Assembly (NCBI RefSeq): GCF_963576675.1
Contig: NC_088913.1
Coordinates: forward strand, 86,923,001 to 86,987,000
Length of the DNA stretch: 64,000 nucleotides
Source: Euphorbia lathyris
Taxonomy: Eukaryota > Streptophyta > Magnoliopsida > Malpighiales > Euphorbiaceae
Reading direction: 5' to 3'
The notes beneath the pieces were generated by a model, which was not told the DNA's origin, ran no database searches, and was given only the letters and a program-made list of their open reading frames with translations. The position numbers and the translations under genes are program-made. Positions 56,258-64,000 of the stretch are shown piece after piece (the stretch's first letter is position 1; every line of letters begins with the position of its first letter).

Positions 56258-57955
56258 ATGGTTCAACCGAGTTTATCACCAACCTTAAAGGAACGTCTTA
56301 GAGCCGGGCTGAGGAAGACGGAGCTCCTATGTGAAGAGTTACTAAGGAAGGTACAAGAGGACTTGGAGCATATAGAGATGAGGAGGCTCCAAAGGGCAAC
56401 CACTACTTTACCTCCTAAAGATTCATCACCAATCTTGTCTCCTTTACATATTGAAGAGGTAAATCCAAAGCTTTCTATTCTTGATGTGGAAGTTGTGGGT
56501 ATGCCTACTATTATTGAGGATGGGGTTGTTTGTGATGTTGCTTGTGATGATAAAGTAGATTTAGATTCTTCTTGTGAATTTATTGATAATGAAATTGTGG
56601 AGGAAGATCTAAATTCATTTATGGATGAGGAGGAAGGGATGGTTGTATGTGAAAACATGGGGGAGGTTGACTTTGTGTGTACTAAGAATGAGGAAACCCA
56701 TGTTTCAAGGGATGCTCCTTTGGTGTTTGATGAAATGCCCCTTGAACCTAACTTCAATGATATGCTTGGTGGGAGTGAGAAAATCACACTATGTGTGAAG
56801 GTTGATGGTTATGGTGATGGGAGAGATGTTGGTGGTTCAACCATGTTGGGTGGTTGCATGTCTTGTGAGTCAAGCGGCTTAGCACGTGGGATAGTCGGCT
56901 TGAGCTATGGAGAGAAGCCAATAGGAACGATAGGTCGTGGGAGAGAGCGGATTGTGGATAAAGAGGGAAGCGAAATTTCGTATGGCCAAGAAGAAGATGA
57001 GCTTAGAAAGGAGATTGATGGAGAAGGAAACTTCGACGTTGAACTCGTCAATGATGATGAACTTGACTATTGTGATCGAGAGTTCCGAAAGGGAATGGTG
57101 GAAAGTGGAGATGTGGGACCAACGTCCGAAGATGGGAAGTATGTATCTTTCAACGGACAACCACGGGGAATTCTACTTTTGGGGAAGATACCACGTGACA
57201 TTGCATGGGATCCCGGAGGTCGTATGCTATGTCTTCCTTATGATCGCTTGAGCTTCAAGGAAACGGATAAAGAGTACGTTGTGACGCCTCTAGGAAGAAA
57301 TGAGACTCCTAGCACATGCACACTAGGAATGAACCGAGCCTTCCACTTGGTAAATTCGGAACTTGTTATTTTGTTCTTGATTGAGATGCATGTGTTGGAA
57401 TATATGTTGTGTTTGTTGAGGGAATGACAACCCTATGAGGAGTCAATGGGGCGTGATCTTATGGTGAAGAGAGTGAGCTTCATAGAATATTTGGTGAACG
57501 GGAATGGCCGACCGGATAATGTTGAGAAAATGGGAGGAGCTCAAGAATGGCGAGATAGTGGCCAAGTTAGTGAAGGGGCGACTCGAGAAGCCGCGAGATT
57601 GTTAGCCCAAGAAAAAGAAAGAATTGATATGAGTGTTCTTGGGATCACTACAAAATGGGTTGACAAGTGTCGTCGGGACATCCCATTTGATGTCGGCTAT
57701 GAGCGGAATAAAGTTGTGATTAATGTCCGTGTTCGTGAAGTGGAGAAAGAGGAGATCCGGGGTTGGTCGGTTAGACATGTCGTGGGAGTGTGGAGGAGCT
57801 TCCAAGACATTGGGACGGATTGGTTTGATCAACTTCGTCGAGATATTCCGTTCAATGTCGGTCGGATATTGAGGCGAGTCTTATGGGGGATGAGCACCGA
57901 GGGCAAGACACGAGTTGAGGTGTGGGAAGAGTGCATAACGAGAGGGAGAAGCCGA
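56258..57955 (+). pseudogene. Second copy of the unrecognised protein frame, with stop
   Basis: Aligns without gaps to 53672-55369. A TGA at 57425-57427 replaces the CGA (Arg) of the first copy after residue 389. Beyond it the frame is open again, reads through the position of the first copy's stop (CGA here) and continues through the polypurine tract into the third LTR as far as a TGA at 58130. The third stop also replaces CGA. All three stops fit deamination of methylated CpG, as expected in silenced plant DNA. Confidence 0.85.
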
Positions 57956-58027
57956 CAATATATGGAGTGGCTAACCCCTACCGAGCACAAGTCTTGTTCT
58001 ATAGTTGAGTTGGGGTCCAACTCTTTT

Positions 58028-58041
58028 GAAGAAGAGGAGAA
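58028..58041 (+). other. Polypurine tract, second internal region
   Basis: GAAGAAGAGGAGAA, identical to the first, ending at the TG of the third LTR. Confidence 0.85.
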
Positions 58042-58816
58042 TGATGAGGACATCTTGTCCCTGGACGCGGGGCGTGAGAGAGGACACGCGGAGCGTGAAT
58101 CCGGGGCCGAGAGAGAGGAAGAAACCACATGAGAAGGAGGTCACGTGGGCAGTCCACGCGGGACGTGTTGTCTAGTACACGGGGCGTGGATCAAGCCTTC
58201 GGAGAGAACCAGTTCCAGGAGCTCATGTACGCGGGGCGTGCCTCCTAATACGCGGGGCGTGCCTCCTCATACGCGGGGCGTGTCTCCTCATACGCGGGGC
58301 GTGTCTCCTCAGGCGCGGGGCATGCAAGACCACTTTCGGAGCATTCAAACTCAGAGACGCTTTCACGCGGGGCGTAGTACGTGACATGCGGGGCGTGTTT
58401 CAGCTGAAGAATACTTCCTCCCCAAGTTCTCCATACTTGGGACCACTCCCTATTTACAACTCTACCACTCCTTATTTACAAGCATGCCACCCCTTTACCA
58501 TTAACCCTACTTTACCCTTTATAGTTGTATTGTATTTAGTAGATAGCTTACCCTTTTTGTAATTTGGCAATTAGGTTTTTGAGATGCTAAAAATTCATCT
58601 CTTTCTCTTTGTAATAGGTTAACTTTTATGAAATCAAATATATCATCTTCTTCCTTGTGAAGTTTGTTAAGGTTTTATCAATCAACAATGGGGATTTCAC
58701 TATTCCTATGGATTTAGTCCATGAATTAGGATCCACTCCTTCTAGTTTAGCTAGATAAGTTGTTAGCCTTTGTGAGTTTACGGTTTAAAACTCTCAGATA
58801 GAATTAATCCGTATCA
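58042..58816 (+). repeat. Third LTR of the three-LTR element
   Basis: 775 bp, same length as the first LTR. It has several CG to TG/CA changes (for example CACATGAG where the first LTR has CACGCGAG). Ends GTATCA before the target duplication CAAAA. Confidence 0.93.
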
Positions 58817-58988
58817 CAAAATTAAATATTAATTGGAGTAATTATGCTCAAAATTATCGCCCAGATTTGGAAAAATGAAAATTTTACCGATCACATGTAC
58901 CGATCTGCAAAAAAATGTGAAACCACAGGGTTTTATTTGAAATTAACCCTTAAAATATTATTATTTGAATCTCTTCAATTTCTGAAAA

Positions 58989-60217
58989 TGTTATAGCAAG
59001 TGCACTAGGTACAAGTAATATCTAGGTAAGTAGAGTATCGTTCTCCTCAGGGATTGATGAATAATTTTAATAGAAAAACCTTATAGAACAGGGTGTTCGA
59101 AATAACAGTAACTTCTTTCTTTTAGTTGGAAATGGGTTTCATATGATTTGATTAGAACAACCTAGAAGTAACAAATCTTCAGAAAGTTCATTCAGAATAT
59201 AATGATTTATCATAATGAAAATGTGGAACAAGCTAAGCCTAGCATGAACATGGAGCTTGCATTATAACTTTTGCCTATTTATTCATGAATGGAATATGAT
59301 GTGGTCAAGATGTCTCTGCTTTAGGTTCACTCAAGTCAACTCTCGTGTGCTCTTGAGATTCTAAGATTTACTACACATTCAAGCGTCCCCAAAAGTGGTT
59401 CTTTCTTACATTAAATAATAAGCAGCATTTCATTTTCAGAAAACCCTTGATATAAAACCATTATATTTCTATTTCTGATTTTACATGTTCAATGATAGAT
59501 ACATGAGTATGAAAGTAGTCTCCCATCATTCATAAACACTTAGATAGCAGTTAATGAAACATACATGAAAAGCATCATTGAACACACAAGGTATAAACCA
59601 CATTCATTCATAAATAAGCTAAGAAAACTTACAGCTCCAGCCCTTAGCTGGCTTAGCTCATTCAATCGACTACTCACTCATAGTACATAGTGAACAGCCA
59701 CAAAAGATGCAATAACTCCTCATCAATGGAGTTAGGTTAAAGTATCAGAGAGTTCTCCTTCAACAGACGAAGCTTTGGCTCTCCAAAATTATCCAAAAAG
59801 GTCACCCCTTTTCCTCCTCCTACTTGTCCGGTATAAATAAGGAGGAAAGGCACAAAATAGAAAAAGATTATTACAAAAGTAGATTATTTCGAAAAAGTAA
59901 AATTATTCTTCATAAATTGGTGTTGACTTTGGACACTTGAACACTCTAGGTCCTGAATTTTTCATCATGTTGCTTAGTCTATCCCTGCTACCGCCTCCCT
60001 GTTCTGCCGTCCTCACCGCTTCTCGCCTTTACCCATCAGTCTGATGGGTCTTCTTCTACTTTTCTCCTGCAAAACAGGCTGCATTACAGCTGTTTCGTCT
60101 TGTCATTTAAAGATCTGCACAAAAAGCCTTTTAGTCCTCATTTTATATATTTAATCAATTAGCCCCTTTTTAATCAAACACGGTATGTTATTAGGGTCAA
60201 GTATGAACCCATCAACA
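58989..60217 (+). mobile_element. Solo LTR, Athila-like (copy C)
   Basis: 1,229 bp, same ends as in copies A and B. Confidence 0.65.
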
Positions 60218-60556
60218 ATGAAAGAAAATGAAGAAAAAATTGATTGAATGTTTTGATGGGATAATACATGATGAAAATAGAAGAATTCATCACCTTAAGC
60301 TGACTCAATTGGATATATTGGGTTATTGTAACCTAATAAATAATTGAATTTGAATATATTTGTGATCATGAAATTTCATCAAGCAAAATGATTATCATCA
60401 AGATAAATTTGTATCTGATTCTTATGGGTTTTGTTTTATGTAATTGAAGTTTTTTAATGCAAAGGCTAAATGTATACATGTAACATATTGAATTGATGAA
60501 GTCTCTTCATGCACAACATTAAAAAATATTGATTGCAATAATTTATAGCATAATAA

Positions 60557-60682
60557 TTTTTTTTTTAAAGTTGTACGCAATACACTTATATTAAACAAAG
60601 GAAGATTACATTAAAGAGAAAGAAAAACCCTCAACACACCCCATCGCATGTGATTCGAACCCATGACCTCTAGGGTCATAGA
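60557..60682 (-). mobile_element. tRNA-derived SINE, 5'-truncated (copy C)
   Basis: Target duplications TATAGCATAATAA at 60544-60556 and 60683-60695. The B box is retained. Confidence 0.8.
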
Positions 60683-61165
60683 TATAGCATAATAAATTGA
60701 TGTTGCTTCCATTTCAACATAGATTGTAATTTTTTTGTGTTGTAGATACAATGTTGAATTAGAATTGTAGTTTAATTAAAGCGAGAAAAAAATATTTATA
60801 CAATATAAGCTCATTTAGACTATTGTAAACTACTTTAAGAAAAATAAGTAACCAATTATATTATTTACAATGAAAACTCCATATTATATTTTTTTAATGC
60901 AGGAATTTATAAAGTTTATGAAGCCAAATGTTGTATGAAGCAAATGTTGTATGAAGCGAAATGTTGTTTGAATCATTATACTCCGTTTTTCAAATAAAAT
61001 AAAATATTAACTACTTTTTTAATGAAAAATATTAACTACTTATTACTTTACTTTATAATCTAACTAATAAAAAATATTATTTTCAATACAATTACTATAC
61101 ATACATATATTAAATTTGTCGTTAACTATTTTTTTTAAGAACCAAAAATTAGACAAATTTTTTTT

Positions 61166-61551
61166 TTTTGTAAATTTAACTTATTTTAAAACAAACCTGG
61201 TGCAAGAAGACGAATCTGGCAAACCTGGCTCCTGCTAAAAACAGAAGACAGGATTGGCCTGCAGTTCTGAAAGCTGACCAATCAATGACGAAAGGAGACT
61301 GTTTCCCCACAACGGCTATGTCGGAATTCAAATCATTGGCACCCCAAAGATTGCTATAAAAAGGCCAATTCATCACTTGTATCATACAAGATAGATATAC
61401 AGACAAGAAAATATTCACTAAGTCAAAGATCCATAATAGAAGCTGTCTGAAAAGAAAAAAAGCAAGCTCTTACACCAAACTCCAATCATTGTGTAAAAGT
61501 CTAGAGGCTGAACTAGGATAAGTCTGCTGAGTAACTTCTAACCCTTTCTCT

Positions 61552-61599
<48 letters not shown>

Positions 61600-61866
61600 G
61601 TGTGTGTGTGTTGCTTGCTTAAAATTACTCAGTAAATAATTTTTACAAGCTCAAGCTGAGTAATCTGAGTGCTGAGTTGGAAACTGACGTAAGTGTTACT
61701 TCCCAACTCACAACTAAAACAGCTCTAGTCAGCATTTGATTAAAGCTGTCTCACACCACACTCAGCCTTGCTGACCGGAAACTAAGTTAAGTTATCAAAC
61801 ATTCAATTAAGTCAGCATTATTAAGCAAAAAAGTTATATCAGTTCCTACACCCCCTGGAACTAATC
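61166..61866 (+). mobile_element. Ty1/copia LTR and leader region with deletion (copy C)
   Basis: Matches 12216 onward. A 290-bp segment present in copy A (12551-12840) is missing at 61506, between AGAG direct repeats. The deletion removes the duplicated TCGGTTATAGTA units. The TA/TG microsatellite (61554-61610) is dominated by TA here. Confidence 0.6.
61554..61610. repeat. TA/TG microsatellite (copy C)
   Basis: Mostly TA units with one TG interruption and a short TG run. Confidence 0.9.
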
Positions 61867-63932
61867 CTATCACGTTACACGGGACCGACAACAAAAAGTC
61901 AACAGGCTAACTTGTTACAGGAAGGGACTGCAATAGGCTTAATGTCACAGTCTCCTTGTGATGTTGAAGGAGGAGAATATAAGGATATGTTTGAAAGAGG
62001 AATGAGTCAATTTATACAAAAGGAAATGCAAAGGTACTTTTCCAAAGGGAAGATGGAAGGAGATTTTATTGCATTTACTAATGAATGCAGTGGTAATGAT
62101 CGTTTTCTTGCTTTTACTTTTGCCATTAAATTGTTGACTATTGATAATATGTGGATCATTGATTCTGGAGCCAGTACACACATGTGTCATGAAATGTCAT
62201 TTTTCACTTCACTATGTAAAATTGATCATCCTAGGGTGGTGTTCCTGCCTGATGGATCCAAACAAGTTATTACTCATGTTGGATCAGTGCTGGTTACTCC
62301 AAAATTGTTGTTGAAGAATGTCCTGTTTGTTCCAACTTTCAAATACAACTTAATGTCTGTTGGGAGGCTGCTTGTGGATAATGAGGTGAGCATTCAATTT
62401 TCTATTACACACTGTGTATTACAGGACCTGGCGTCTAAAGCAGAGATTGCTCGAGGAGCATTGATGGATGGTTTGTATCAATTGCAACAAATGAAGGTTA
62501 GCATAGCCACGACATCACTTTCAGCTTGTTCTACAGTTCACAGTTCATCTGTTGCGTTATCTGGTATGATATCTCCTGATATGCTTTGGCACATTAGATT
62601 AGGTCATGTCTCTTCGCATAAGTTGTGGCACATGCCTGATCTGAATTGTAAAGTTGATGATGTAGTATGTGAAGTGTGTCACAAAGCTAAACCACATAGA
62701 ATTAGTTTTGGTCTTAGTGCCATTAAAACTACCAGAATTTTTGAGTTAATTCACACTGATGTATCGGGTCCCTAAAGACAAGTTTCTTTATCAGGAGCAC
62801 AGTATATGCTTACAGTAGTTGATGATTTTTCCATAATTACATGGACCTATTTGTTCCGGACAAAAGATCAGGTAGAAACTTTGTTAAGCAATTTTATCAA
62901 TATGGCACATACACAGTTTGAGGCAAAAATTAAAGTTCTTCGCACAGATAATGGAACAGAGTTCATTAGCGCTAAAACATAAGATATTTTGCACAATTTT
63001 GGCATCATACATCAGAAAACATGCAGTTACACACCACAGCAAAATGGTGTTGTTGAACGAAGACATAGATTTTTAGCTGAAACTGCAAGAGCATTGTTAT
63101 TCCAAGCTAATCTTTCCAATAATTTTTGGGGAGAGGTCATACTACATGCCACTTTTCTAATCAATTTGTTGCCTACTAAGGTACTTAATTCGCAGAGTCC
63201 ACATGAAGTATTCTATGGTAAGTCACATGTGTTATCAGTGTTGAAGTGCTTTGGTTGCCTTTGTTTTGTGACTGATATTTCTCCATAGAAAGATAAGTTT
63301 TCTCCAAGTGCATTCAAGGGTATTTACTTAGGCAACTCTGCAGGACAAAATGGTAGTAAAGTGTACAACTTCCTTACTCACAAGGTTTGTGTTTCCAGGG
63401 ACGTGCAGTTTTATGAACATATCTTCCCTGGTTATCCCAATCCTAAATCAGCTCCTAGCCTGACTGCAAACATCTTGATCCTACCCAATCTTAGTTCTCA
63501 TATAGAAAATTTTGACCTTTATCCTATCTCTCAATCTCATATTCCTGCTTCTTCTTCTAACACACCTACATCCCTTAATTCTCCTAATTCTCCTAGTTCT
63601 CCTAATTCTCCTAATTCTCAACCAACTACACCCATTTGTTCATCTAAACCATCAAGCCCCTCCATAAATCTTTTAAAAAATACAACAGACTCCAATGCAT
63701 CCCGGCCACCTATTGCTGAAAGAAACTCTACCAGAACTAGTAGACAACCTGAATGGCTTAATGATTTTGTGGTGAATGTGGTTGATGAGTATTCAATGTT
63801 GAGCAGTATTTCTCAAACAGCATTTTTGACCAATATTGTTAAAATTAAGGAACCAAGTAGCTTTGCTGAAGCAAACAAACAAGTTGAGTGGCCGGATGCT
63901 ATGAAAAAAGAAATAGAAGCTTTAGAAAGCAA
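61867..63932 (+). pseudogene. Ty1/copia pol: protease, integrase, RT start (copy C)
   Basis: Same domain order as in copy A but with the protease frame intact (WIIDSGASTHMCHEM), giving an open frame from 61912 to the stop after DVSGP at 62773. Stops after DVSGP, SAKT and DISP are shared with copy A and so predate the duplication. The Q at 63193 is intact here (TAG in copy A). RT is interrupted after EIEALESN by a Helitron terminus at 63933. Confidence 0.92.
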
Positions 63933-64000
63933 CTAGTTTTTCACCCTTGCTTTGCACGGTCGTTTTATTTTTTTTTATTGATATTACGTAACTATTCAGA
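63933..64000 (-). mobile_element. 3' end of a minus-strand Helitron (continues past the window)
   Basis: Read on the minus strand, the sequence passes a GC-rich hairpin-like stretch (CCGTGCAAAGCAAGG) and ends CTAG at 63936-63933. Copy A reads AGCAATGG at this place and copy C reads AGCAA then CTAG, so the insertion fell between A and T. The 5' end and body lie outside the window. Confidence 0.75.

Larger units (their letters stand above)
52848..58816 (+). mobile_element. Three-LTR, two-body non-autonomous LTR retrotransposon
   Basis: The layout is LTR (52848-53622), internal (53623-55455), LTR (55456-56208), internal (56209-58041), LTR (58042-58816). The outer ends are TG and CA, and the flanks are the 5-bp duplication CAAAA (52843-52847 and 58817-58821). 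Copies A (9859-9863) and B (21604-21608) have the empty site with one CAAAA. Each internal region is 1,833 bp, starts two bases before the primer-binding site TGGTATCAGAGC (tRNA-iMet type) and ends in the polypurine tract GAAGAAGAGGAGAA. No gag, protease, RT or integrase motif is visible, so movement would depend on enzymes in trans. Each internal region encodes one long unrecognised frame. Confidence 0.95.
50775..61165 (+). mobile_element. Second Helitron, 3' end not seen, carrying the three-LTR element (copy C)
   Basis: TC start after A at 50774. It hosts the MULE MITE, then the three-LTR element at 52848-58816, then the solo LTR and SINE. The right boundary is where copia LTR sequence begins and is approximate. 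Confidence 0.62.
43148..63932. repeat. Segmental duplication, copy C
   Basis: Matches copy A from 20 to about 15240, interrupted by the three-LTR element at 52848-58816. It ends where a minus-strand Helitron enters copia RT. Relative to copy A it lacks the 122-bp SINE and the 46-bp duplication, and it has a 290-bp deletion in the copia LTR near 61506. Confidence 0.93.

Noticed and set aside
52848..58816. Three independent insertions of separate elements
   Set aside because: There is one CAAAA duplication at the outer ends only. The middle LTR is bordered by PPT and PBS of the two bodies, which fits shared-LTR tandem structure.

Overview
This window is AT-rich, repeat-dense plant nuclear DNA, most likely from a eudicot. 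The evidence is the mix of plant element families (Athila-type Ty3/gypsy, several Ty1/copia elements, Helitrons, a hAT MITE, MULE-type MITEs, tRNA-derived SINEs, a plant L1-type LINE) and the captured plant gene pieces (a UGT73-like glucosyltransferase, a CBF/DREB1-type AP2 domain, a small secreted Cys-rich peptide, a Rad5/HLTF-type SNF2 ATPase). I see no intact host gene, tRNA, rRNA or CRISPR array. Nearly every base belongs to a mobile element, a decayed remnant of one, or a duplicated block of such remnants.

Layout. Three copies of one composite block make up most of the window: copy A (20-15743), copy B (15744-25238, starting about 3.9 kb into the block) and copy C (43148-63932). Read in order, the block holds a Helitron carrying a hAT MITE that itself carries an opposite-strand Helitron (504-4644); a CACTA-type terminus; an LTR-like promoter segment followed directly by a long inverted repeat made from exon sequence of an SNF2 ATPase (6419-6906); an antisense copia gag remnant; a second Helitron (5' end at 7825) containing a MULE MITE, an Athila-like solo LTR and a SINE; and a copia element lacking most of gag.

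Each copy has private later events. Copy A has an antisense Au-like SINE. Copy B is cut by an Athila-type element (25239-30538) that lost its integrase and 3' LTR. Copy C received a three-LTR element (52848-58816) and, at the right edge, a minus-strand Helitron. Precise empty sites in the sister copies show that the SINE, the Athila element and the three-LTR element arrived after the block was duplicated.

Between copies B and C lie a Tekay/Del-like LTR end (30539-31033), an internally deleted copia element (31034-33565) and a 9.6-kb segment bounded by about 1.7-kb inverted arms (33566-43147). That segment carries a Pack-MULE with UGT73 pieces, a 5'-truncated LINE, a Cys-rich peptide pseudogene and a half MULE with a CBF/DREB1 piece. 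The first 19 bases of the window are the outer tip of the same arm, so another copy of it lies immediately upstream.

The two observations most worth following are the three-LTR element and the SNF2 hairpin. The element (LTR-internal-LTR-internal-LTR, 5-bp target duplication, PBS and PPT present) encodes an unrecognised protein of about 565 residues whose frame originally ran through the PPT into the LTR repeats. The hairpin sits just downstream of an LTR-type TATA box, is present three times, and resembles SNF2 proteins of the class that includes RNA-directed DNA methylation factors.
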